From: Verrucomicrobiaceae bacterium
Lineage (GTDB): Bacteria; Verrucomicrobiota; Verrucomicrobiia; Verrucomicrobiales; Verrucomicrobiaceae
NCBI GenBank assembly: GCA_016795465.1
Contig: JAEUHK010000095.1
Location: 1-64,000, forward strand
DNA: 64,000 nt
Direction: 5' to 3'
Below are positions 1 through 7,186 of this stretch, one piece after another. A program made the position numbers and the translations under genes. Each line of letters starts with the position of its first letter. Positions within the stretch are counted from its first letter, which is position 1. Below the pieces are notes generated by a model, which saw nothing but the letters and a program-made list of their open reading frames with translations, was not told the DNA's origin and did no database searches.

Positions 1-2508
1 GAGGTGCTCGCCTGGAACTTCCGCAACAACTGGGAAGTCGCCGTCGATAGCTTCGGCACGATGTGGCAGAGCGACAACGACGACGACGGCAACAAAGGCG
101 TGCGCATCAACTACGTCATGGAGTTCGGCAACTACGGCTACTCCGACGAAATGACCGGCGCAGGCTGGCAAACGCCGCGCATCGGCTGGGAAAGCGAAAT
201 TCCGCAGCGTCACTGGCATCAAAACGATCCCGGCGTCGTCCCGAACATGCTCATGACCGGCGCAGGCAGCCCCACCGGCATGCAGGTTTATGAAGGCGAT
301 CTGCTGCCCAGCATCTTCCACGGCCAGCCCCTCCATTGCGACGCCGGCCCGAACGTCGTCCGCGGCTACATCACCCAACCCGACGGCGCCGGCTACAAAG
401 CCGAGATCGTCAACCTCCTCGACGGCACCCACAACCGCTGGTTCCGCCCCAGCGACGTCGCCGTCGCCCCCGATGGCAGTTTGATCGTCGCCGACTGGTA
501 TGACCCCGGCGTCGGCGGGCATGGCATGGGTGATGTGACGCGCGGAAGGTTGTTCCGCGTGACGACGAAGGCGGCGGAGAGGTACAAGGAACGCTACTCT
601 GCGGCCAAGGAGTATAAGCATGCAGAGGCTTATATAATCCTTCCGATTGAACAGCTTTGCTCACCGAACGAAGCAGAGCGATACTTGGGCTGGCTGAAAT
701 TGAAGGACCTCGGAGATGAAGCGGTTCCGAGATTGAAAGCCTTGTTTGAAAACAAAAAGACAGTTCCACAGCTTCGAGCGAGAGCGTTGTGGTTGCTCGC
801 GAATCTGTCAGCCGACGAAAGCGCCGGAGGACCGGCGCACTCCAAAACGCTGCCGCGAAGCTCGGATACTCCCGAAGGCGCGAAGCGTCCTGGAGTGCTC
901 CAGCCCTCTGGAGCTTTCGAGCGTCTCCTGACCTCCGCCCTCACCGACACCGACCCGAACATCCGCATCACCGCCCTCCGCGCCGCCCGCCAGCTCTGGC
1001 AGCAAAAACAGCCCGAAAAGCTCCGCGAAGTCATCTATTCCATGTTCGGCGAAGACATGGATAAACCAATCCGTCCCGAGTCAGTAGCTCGCGAAGCGGC
1101 AATCGCGCTTCGATATGATTCAAGTGAGGAGGCTAGTATGGCTTGGCTTGGTTTATGGATGAAGATGAAGCCTAATGACCGGTTTATGGACGAAGCTTTG
1201 GGGATTGGGGCTGATCTTGCATCTGCATCTAGACGACAGGCTTTGAGTGTTCCTCATGTGCAAGCCGTAAGCCGGTTGGCAGAAATTCAGTTCATCTTGA
1301 GGGGTAGAGATATTCCCACGATTGAAGATTTAACCCTACTTCTCACGGATCCGAAAAGTGCACAGCTTGAGGACGTGCCAGCAACTTGGCTTCGCGCCAA
1401 TCAAACTCGCCTCCTTCGCTCTCTCCAACTCCTCTCCCATAACCACCCCGCCGAAGTCTCCGCCGCCGCTTTGACCATCTTCCTCAAAGCCGATGCCGAA
1501 ACCGCCCTCGCAGCCACCGCGTTGCTCGACCGCAATGCCATCACCTCGAACCCCGAGGCCAAAACGCGTCTCGACTCGCTTTTGAAGCCGGTGGTCGGCA
1601 AACCGGAGTTTGTGGCGCTGGTCGAAAAGCTGAACCTGACGGGTTTTGAGAAGGAACTGCTCGATTTCATCAGCGCGAACCCGAACGCGCCGGAGGCGGT
1701 GAATGCGGCGCGGCTCATCTCGGCGAACCGGGATGGCGCGTTGCGCTTTTTGAAGGATGCGGACGCGAAATCGGCCAAGTCGTTGATTGCGGCGCTCGGT
1801 CGCGTGAGTGATCGCGCGGCGGTGGCGGTCATGAACCAGCATTTCTGGCCGGAGAAGCGCGAGGACGTGCGCCGCGGGCTCATCGACGCCCTCGCACTCA
1901 GCGGCGACGGCGGTCGCGCCATCCTGAAATGGCAGTCGGAAGGCAAATTGCCGCCCCAGTTCAAAGATCAGGCCGCCCTCGCGCTCAGTCGCAGCACCGA
2001 TGCCGGACTGCGCGATCAAGCCTCCCGTGAGCTCCCGCTGCCCGCAGCGCAAGGATTGGCCAATTTCCCCAAACTGCCCGAACTCCTGAAGCTGAAGGGC
2101 GATGCCGCCAAAGGTCAGGCCATGTTCACGCAGGCCGGTTGCGTGGCCTGCCACCGCGTCAAAGGCCAGTTCATCGACTTCGGCCCCGATCTCACGCAAA
2201 TCGGCGCGAAGCTCAGCCAGGACGGCCTCTTCACCGCCATCCTCTACCCCAGCGCCGCCATCGAGCACAGCTTCGTCGGCCAAAACGTGACGACGAAGGA
2301 AGGGCAAGCCGTCATGGGCTATGTCGTGAGTGAAACCGATGCCGAACTCACGCTGCGCATGGCCGGTGGGGCTTCCACCACCCTCAAAAAGGCCAGCATC
2401 GTCAAAAAAGAGGAACTGAAGGACTCATTGATGCCGCCGGGACTCGCGTCAGCCATCGGCCCACAAGGCCTCGCCGACCTCGTGGCGTGGCTTCAAACCC
2501 TCAAATGA
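1..2508 (+). CDS. PVC-type heme-binding protein, 3' part (5' end outside window)
   Basis: The frame is open to the left edge, so the start lies outside the window; about 835 residues are visible. The visible N-terminal part is the end of a sugar-dehydrogenase-like beta-propeller (FGNYGYSDEMTGAGW, later RPSDVAVAPDGSLIVADWY). A long alpha-helical HEAT-like region follows. The C-terminal cytochrome c domain has CVACH (heme Cys codons 2140-2142 and 2149-2151, His 2152-2154) and a likely distal Met in the SLMPPGL motif. This arrangement is typical of PVC-superphylum membrane-bound dehydrogenases that probably oxidise sugars in the periplasm and pass electrons to the heme; the substrate is unknown. 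Codons from about 821 to 919 look like an inserted repeat, and 1081-1380 is clearly poorer in G+C than the flanks. A terminator hairpin follows the stop. Confidence 0.88.
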   Translation, partial: EVLAWNFRNNWEVAVDSFGTMWQSDNDDDGNKGVRINYVMEFGNYGYSDEMTGAGWQTPRIGWESEIPQRHWHQNDPGVVPNMLMTGAGSPTGMQVYEGDLLPSIFHGQPLHCDAGPNVVRGYITQPDGAGYKAEIVNLLDGTHNRWFRPSDVAVAPDGSLIVADWYDPGVGGHGMGDVTRGRLFRVTTKAAERYKERYSAAKEYKHAEAYIILPIEQLCSPNEAERYLGWLKLKDLGDEAVPRLKALFENKKTVPQLRARALWLLANLSADESAGGPAHSKTLPRSSDTPEGAKRPGVLQPSGAFERLLTSALTDTDPNIRITALRAARQLWQQKQPEKLREVIYSMFGEDMDKPIRPESVAREAAIALRYDSSEEASMAWLGLWMKMKPNDRFMDEALGIGADLASASRRQALSVPHVQAVSRLAEIQFILRGRDIPTIEDLTLLLTDPKSAQLEDVPATWLRANQTRLLRSLQLLSHNHPAEVSAAALTIFLKADAETALAATALLDRNAITSNPEAKTRLDSLLKPVVGKPEFVALVEKLNLTGFEKELLDFISANPNAPEAVNAARLISANRDGALRFLKDADAKSAKSLIAALGRVSDRAAVAVMNQHFWPEKREDVRRGLIDALALSGDGGRAILKWQSEGKLPPQFKDQAALALSRSTDAGLRDQASRELPLPAAQGLANFPKLPELLKLKGDAAKGQAMFTQAGCVACHRVKGQFIDFGPDLTQIGAKLSQDGLFTAILYPSAAIEHSFVGQNVTTKEGQAVMGYVVSETDAELTLRMAGGASTTLKKASIVKKEELKDSLMPPGLASAIGPQGLADLVAWLQTLK
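821..919. repeat. Candidate in-frame repetitive insertion with imperfect inverted ends
   Basis: The left end (about 829-850, with GGACCGGCGCACTCC) and the right end (about 885-906, with CTGGAGTGCTCCAG) form an imperfect inverted repeat of about 22 bp, matching at roughly 17 positions around a G+C-rich loop. It is translated in frame as low-complexity sequence (SAGGPAHSKTLPRSSDTPEG) between two helical stretches of the heme-binding protein. I recall similar boundary sequences in verrucomicrobial genomes, but could not check this, and only one copy was seen here. Confidence 0.45.
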
Positions 2509-2517
2509 CCCTGAGGA

Positions 2518-2539
2518 GGGCGGGATTGTATTCCCGCCC
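2518..2539. terminator. Bidirectional terminator hairpin between convergent genes
   Basis: GGGCGGGA at 2518-2525 pairs perfectly with TCCCGCCC at 2532-2539 around a 6-base loop. It sits in the 36-base gap between the stop of the heme-binding gene (2508) and the stop of the SDR gene (2545) on the other strand. It is followed by a short T-containing run on the plus strand, so it can serve both genes. Confidence 0.75.
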
Positions 2540-2544
2540 ATTTC

Positions 2545-3234
2545 TCACCCCCCAGGCACCGTCAGCGGCCTGCCATTATCCTTGGCACCCAGCTTCATAA
2601 AAAACGGCACCGCCCTTCTCGCCCACGCTTTCGCATCCGGAAAATCACCCGCACCATCGCCGAACGTGCTGCGCAGCATGTCCGTGTCGATGATGCCCGG
2701 ATTCACCGGGATCACTGCCACCTTGCCACCCGTGTCCTGCGCCGTCGCCATGCTCAGGCCTTCGATCGCATACTTCGTCGCGCAGTAAGGAGCCACCTCC
2801 GCCGCCGTGCAGCGACCCCAACCCGATGAAAAATTCACGATCACACCCGAGCCACGCTTTAGCATCGTCGGGAGCAGATGCCGCATCATCGCCGCAGGCC
2901 CTTTGATGTTGATGTCGATGATACGGCTGAAGTCCTCCGCGCTCGTTTCCCACAGCGGCGCATTCGGATTGATGATCGCCGCATTGTTCAAGACAAGGTC
3001 AGGAGCCCCAAACCGCTCCAAAACACCGGAACAGAAAGCCGCCACTTCCTCCTCGACGGCCACATCACACGACGTGAACCAATGCGGCGCAGGGTGCAGG
3101 CGGCTCAACTCATGGAGCCGCCCCTCGTCCCGGCCACACCCCGCCACCTTCCAGCCAGCCTCCACAAACAAAGGAACCATGGCCCGTCCAAGGCCTCGCG
3201 TGCAACCGGTGATGACGACAGTCTTTGAGCTCAT
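2545..3234 (-). CDS. SDR-family NAD(P)-dependent oxidoreductase
   Basis: A 229-residue short-chain dehydrogenase/reductase, presumably cytoplasmic. The cofactor motif TGCTRGLG lies at the N-terminus (MSSKTVVITGCTRGLGRAM). NNAA follows the third strand, with a serine in VNFSSGWG and the catalytic YCATK. It probably interconverts an alcohol and a ketone with NAD(P); the substrate cannot be read from sequence. The start at 3234 is chosen because it places the Rossmann strand at residue 4, as in the family; an upstream in-frame start at 3279 would add 15 atypical residues. The leader just upstream carries a TGATGCG-type heptamer. It lies downstream of the DUF1552 gene on the same strand after a 137-base gap, so co-transcription is possible but unproven. 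Confidence 0.85.
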   Translation of the reverse strand: MSSKTVVITGCTRGLGRAMVPLFVEAGWKVAGCGRDEGRLHELSRLHPAPHWFTSCDVAVEEEVAAFCSGVLERFGAPDLVLNNAAIINPNAPLWETSAEDFSRIIDINIKGPAAMMRHLLPTMLKRGSGVIVNFSSGWGRCTAAEVAPYCATKYAIEGLSMATAQDTGGKVAVIPVNPGIIDTDMLRSTFGDGAGDFPDAKAWARRAVPFFMKLGAKDNGRPLTVPGG

Positions 3235-3371
3235 GCTGGGGATGATGCGTGATGTTTGGCAATGGGCCCAACGATGCAAGCGGCGGTATGATTCTTTGGA
3301 GCGGTCCGGCTTCGCCTGATGGTTCTCAGTCTAGCCTTCCATGAATACCCGCCGGTTTGCAGGGTTTCGTT

Positions 3372-4667
3372 TCATGTCAGGAGTTCATTGAGTGTTCCCG
3401 AACTGCTGCCAAAGCCGCCCGCCTCCACGCCGAGGTGCTGGAGCATGGTGACAAAGAGATTGCAGAGGGGTTTGTTCTGCACGCTGTCAAAGGCGAGGTG
3501 CCCGCCGTGTTTCATTCTGCCGCCGGCGAGGAGGATGGGCAGGTTCGTGCAGTTGTGGACATTGGCGTCACCGAGGTTGCTCCCGTAAAGGACCATCGTC
3601 TGATCGAGGAGGTGTGTGCCATCGGCGGCAGGCGTGGCGGCGAGCACGGTGAGGAGCTCGCGCAGGTGGCGCATCTGCTGGAGGTCCACCTTTTCGAGTT
3701 CGGCGAGCTTTTCTTTCGATTGGCCGTGATGGCTGAGGTTGTGGTAGCCGTCACGGGTGCGCTGCTGGTCGTTGATTTCAAAAACAGGCGTCGCAAAGCC
3801 GTCCACCATGAGGGTGATGATGCGCGTGGAGTCGGACTCAAAGGCCAGCCGGGCCATGTCGAGCATGAGCTGGATCTTTGGGAAGAACTTGGCCTTGTCC
3901 GCGATGTCCTTCGGCTCCGTGGTCTTGGTCTGCGGCTTGGGCTTCTGCTCCCATTCGCCAGAAATGGCGAGACGCTGCTCCAGCTCACGCACGGAGGTCA
4001 GATACTGATCGAGGCGGCTTTTGTCCGTGCTGTTGAGATTGCGCTGGAAGCTGCGGATGTCATCGCGCACGGCATCGAGGATGCTGCCACGATCCTGGAG
4101 CCGCTTGAGGGAGGCGGCGGTTTGTTTGGCATCGCCTTGCACGAACATTCTGCGAAACAAAGCCGCCGGGCTGTCTTCGGCGGGCAGCAGCACGCCATCG
4201 CGGGTCCACGAGAGGCTGCGGTTCGCCTTGTCGATGTTCACGCCAAGGTTCAGCGTGGAAAAGCGCGTCTGCTGGCCGAGTTTTTCTGCTGCGAACTGGT
4301 CGAGCGAGATGCTGTTGCGAAAGCCGCTGCGTGTGGGATCACGCGCGGCCGTGAGGAAGCAGTTCTCCGTGCTGTGACCGCCGGTGACGGCAGGATGGGA
4401 GAGGCCGCTGAAGATGGTGAAGTCCTTTCGGAAGGCCGCGAGTTCCTGCAAATAGGGCGAGAGCGTGTAGCCCGCGCCTTTGTCTTTCGGGAAGAAGTGC
4501 TGCGGCAGCACACCCAGGTTGTTGGAGATCAGCAGCATCCGCCTTGGCGGCGTCTGAGCAGCGGCACGGGTGAGATTTTGCTCCAAAAGCGGAAGCCCAA
4601 GCGTGACGCCGAGACCACGCAGAAAGCGGCGGCGCGGGATGGCGGTGGTGATGTGCGGTGTGTTCAT
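3372..4667 (-). CDS. DUF1552 domain-containing Tat-exported protein
   Basis: A 431-residue protein with a twin-arginine signal (PRRRFLRGLGVTLGLPLLEQ, about residues 11-30), indicating folded export to the periplasm. The rest matches the DUF1552 family of Planctomycetes and Verrucomicrobia, an alkaline-phosphatase-like fold related to DUF1501, including MLLISNNLGVLPQHFFP, FTIFSGLSHPAVTGGHSTE and MVLYGSNLGDANVHNCTNLP. The biochemical function is unknown. It is the last gene of a six-gene operon, and its ATG overlaps the stop of the DUF1592 gene by four bases (4664-4667). DUF1552 genes are commonly paired with DUF1592 cytochrome genes, which supports a joint role. Confidence 0.88.
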   Translation of the reverse strand: MNTPHITTAIPRRRFLRGLGVTLGLPLLEQNLTRAAAQTPPRRMLLISNNLGVLPQHFFPKDKGAGYTLSPYLQELAAFRKDFTIFSGLSHPAVTGGHSTENCFLTAARDPTRSGFRNSISLDQFAAEKLGQQTRFSTLNLGVNIDKANRSLSWTRDGVLLPAEDSPAALFRRMFVQGDAKQTAASLKRLQDRGSILDAVRDDIRSFQRNLNSTDKSRLDQYLTSVRELEQRLAISGEWEQKPKPQTKTTEPKDIADKAKFFPKIQLMLDMARLAFESDSTRIITLMVDGFATPVFEINDQQRTRDGYHNLSHHGQSKEKLAELEKVDLQQMRHLRELLTVLAATPAADGTHLLDQTMVLYGSNLGDANVHNCTNLPILLAGGRMKHGGHLAFDSVQNKPLCNLFVTMLQHLGVEAGGFGSSSGTLNELLT

Positions 4668-7186
4668 GGCTGGAGCTCTGCACCAAGGAAGATCTGGCTT
4701 TGCACCACCGAGTGCACCAAGTCCTGCACGCGGAAGCCACCTGCCTCACATGCAGCGAGCATCGATTGGACTTCTTCGCGATCTGCGAAGCCCACGGGCG
4801 TGCCGGTGGCGTGGAGGATGAGGTGTTCGAGGAGGTTTTTGGCGAGTTGACGTGGGTTGGCGGCGAGGAGGTGTTTGAGTTCGTGGATGTCGCGGAAGGT
4901 TTGGCCGGTGGCGAGCTTGCCGGAAGCATCGACGGGCTGGCCGACGAAGTAGGTGTAAGGATGCCCGGCAGGATCGATGCCGGTGATTTTCTCTCCACGC
5001 TCCATGCCACGATAACGATCCCGCCATGCGCCCATGACGTCGAAGTTCTCCAGCGCGAAGCCGACGGGATCAAACTTCGCGTGGCATGAGGCACAGGTTT
5101 TGGATTCCGTGTGTTTCGCGAGCAAGGCGCGGATGGTGGTGGCACCGCGGATGTCCGGCTCCACGGCGGGCACGCTTTTCGGCGGCGGTGGCGGCGGCTG
5201 GCCGAGTAGCTTTTCCATGATCCACACGCCACGCAGCACGGGTGAGGTCGTCGTGCCGTTCGCCGTGTGTTTCATCAGTGCGGCCTGCGTGATGAGTCCG
5301 CCAAACGGGCTGCCTTTCGGCAAGGTCACGCGCTGCATCGCGGAGCCGCTGACGCGTGGCAGATCGTAGTGCGCGGCGAGGCGGTCATTCACGAAGGTAA
5401 AGTCCGCGGCGATGACGGTGCTCGCGGGCAGGTTTTCCTGCACCATGGCGCGAAGAAAGGCGTGCGTCTCGTGCTCCATGGAGTCCACGAGGTAGTCGTC
5501 CTTGCGATATTCGGGGTACAAACGCTCGTCCGGGATGTCGCGGCGCAGTTTGCGCAGATCGAGCCATTCCTCGGCAAAAGTGCGCACGAACTCTTCAAAG
5601 CGCGGATCGGCGATGAGGCGCTCCGTTTGCGAACGCAACACGGCTTTGTCATGCAAACGGCCCTGTTGCGCGAGTTGCGCAAGTTCGTCATCGGGCCGCG
5701 AGTTCCAAAGAAAGTGCGAGAGACGGTTCGCGATGGCGAATTGGGCGTCGAGAGCGTCGTTTCGCGGCTCCGTGAGGTAAAGGCAGTGCGAGGAGCAAAG
5801 CAGCGCCTGGTAACCTGCGAGCATCGCATCGGCAAAAGTGGCCCCAGCAGTCATTTTGGCCTGAATGAGCTTCAAAAACGGTTGGTGGGCCTCTTCGCCC
5901 ATCGGTCGCAAAGCGGCTCGGGTGGCGAAACGGTGAAAAAGTGCCGCAGCATCCGCTGCAGTGCCTTTCGCGACTTCCACATCACCAAACAAAACGCGAT
6001 GCGATGCCGGCGGCCAATCAGGATCACGCAGAGGGCCAGTGACTTCGAGCCATTGAATCGCCACGCCGCGATGTCCCTCCGGCGGCATCGGTGGGTAATC
6101 ATAGAAGAAGCCGCCATCGGTGCGGATGAAGGGCACCGGCAGACCGAGCGGGCTGTATTCAAAGGTCTCGCCGGCTTTGAGATGGATCGTCGTCTCAAAC
6201 TCACGCGCCTCCGGTTGCAAATCCATCCAGCCGCCGGTCTCGCGCACATCGCCGGAGACATCCGGGCCAGATGGCTGTCGCGCCCGAAAACTCATCGCGA
6301 TAGGCTCATGGGCCGGCACGAGGCGAAAGTCCCGCACCTGCCTCACCGCTCTGCCTCGAAAGCGCACTCGATACGCGCCACCCTCTCTGGCGCGAAAGCC
6401 GCGCGGATAGCCATAATAAGGCCACGTCGCCGAGCGGAACAGCGCAAGCTCCAGCGTGGGATCACGCCGTTCCTGCAAAGACATCGCCTTAAATATGGCT
6501 CCATCAATCGGCACCATCCGGTTGTCCCGCGCGAAGAACATGGCCTCCCGCTCGCCAAAGGTGTTCAGTTCAGGGAACAAGTCTGTTCCTGTAAACCGCT
6601 GCGTCACCGGTTCTGGAGGTGGATTAGCGCCCCCCATCGCCAGCCGCAAGGCCGTCTCCGTGGCATCAAGATAGGCGTCGAGCTGTACACGCGACACATC
6701 GAGCAGCGCTGAGACCTTGGTAAAACCGTGCGCATCGCGGTCGGCAGGCACCTTGTCACGAATGTCGAGGCTGGGCAGCTTGAGCAGCACGCGCAGGTTG
6801 TTCTCAAACTCCACCCGCGTGAGCCGGCGAACAGGTCCGCGCCCGTTTTTCGCGATCTCCGCCTTCGACGCCCTCAGCAACTCGTCCGCAAGTGCTGACA
6901 CGAACTGTTTCCGCTCATCGCCGCCCACCTTTGACTTCTCCGGCGGCGGCATCGCACCCTTTTCGACCAGATCAAACACCCGCGCCCATTGTCCACGATT
7001 GGCGACGTCCTCCAGCTCGAACGCCAGCGCCGTGATGTCGAAGTCCCCTTTGGACACACTGTCATCATGACATTCGACGCAGTGCGTTTCGATGAATGCC
7101 GCTCGTGAAGACGCCAGCGTCTCGCCCCGCGATGGCGTGAGCGGCGCGAGCAAGAGCAGCATCCAGAAACGACAATCAATCCACAT
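4664..7186 (-). CDS. DUF1592/DUF1588/DUF1587/DUF1585-type cytochrome-like protein
   Basis: An 840-residue exported protein. After a hydrophobic leader (WMLLLLAPLTP) comes a planctomycete-type heme motif CVECH (residues 36-40) with a MPPPEK loop. The arrangement then fits DUF1587 (VRRLTRVEFENNLRVLL), DUF1595/DUF1592 (LSHFLWNSRPDDELAQLA), DUF1588 (VTLPKGSPFGGLITQAALM, then TCASCHAKFDPVGFALENFD with a second CxxCH) and DUF1585. It is probably a periplasmic diheme redox protein of unknown substrate. I start it at the ATG at 7186; a TTG at 7192 is possible. The start overlaps the preceding PSD1 gene by 11 bases, and the end overlaps the DUF1552 start in an ATGA. Confidence 0.88.
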   Translation of the reverse strand: MWIDCRFWMLLLLAPLTPSRGETLASSRAAFIETHCVECHDDSVSKGDFDITALAFELEDVANRGQWARVFDLVEKGAMPPPEKSKVGGDERKQFVSALADELLRASKAEIAKNGRGPVRRLTRVEFENNLRVLLKLPSLDIRDKVPADRDAHGFTKVSALLDVSRVQLDAYLDATETALRLAMGGANPPPEPVTQRFTGTDLFPELNTFGEREAMFFARDNRMVPIDGAIFKAMSLQERRDPTLELALFRSATWPYYGYPRGFRAREGGAYRVRFRGRAVRQVRDFRLVPAHEPIAMSFRARQPSGPDVSGDVRETGGWMDLQPEAREFETTIHLKAGETFEYSPLGLPVPFIRTDGGFFYDYPPMPPEGHRGVAIQWLEVTGPLRDPDWPPASHRVLFGDVEVAKGTAADAAALFHRFATRAALRPMGEEAHQPFLKLIQAKMTAGATFADAMLAGYQALLCSSHCLYLTEPRNDALDAQFAIANRLSHFLWNSRPDDELAQLAQQGRLHDKAVLRSQTERLIADPRFEEFVRTFAEEWLDLRKLRRDIPDERLYPEYRKDDYLVDSMEHETHAFLRAMVQENLPASTVIAADFTFVNDRLAAHYDLPRVSGSAMQRVTLPKGSPFGGLITQAALMKHTANGTTTSPVLRGVWIMEKLLGQPPPPPPKSVPAVEPDIRGATTIRALLAKHTESKTCASCHAKFDPVGFALENFDVMGAWRDRYRGMERGEKITGIDPAGHPYTYFVGQPVDASGKLATGQTFRDIHELKHLLAANPRQLAKNLLEHLILHATGTPVGFADREEVQSMLAACEAGGFRVQDLVHSVVQSQIFLGAELQP

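Noticed and set aside
3357..4850. A 497-codon plus-strand frame
   Set aside because: It lies antisense to the DUF1552 and DUF1592 genes, which have strong family motifs and overlapping starts. It shows no signal, motif or plausible start.
5267..6712. A 481-codon plus-strand frame
   Set aside because: Antisense shadow of the DUF1592 gene in high-G+C sequence.
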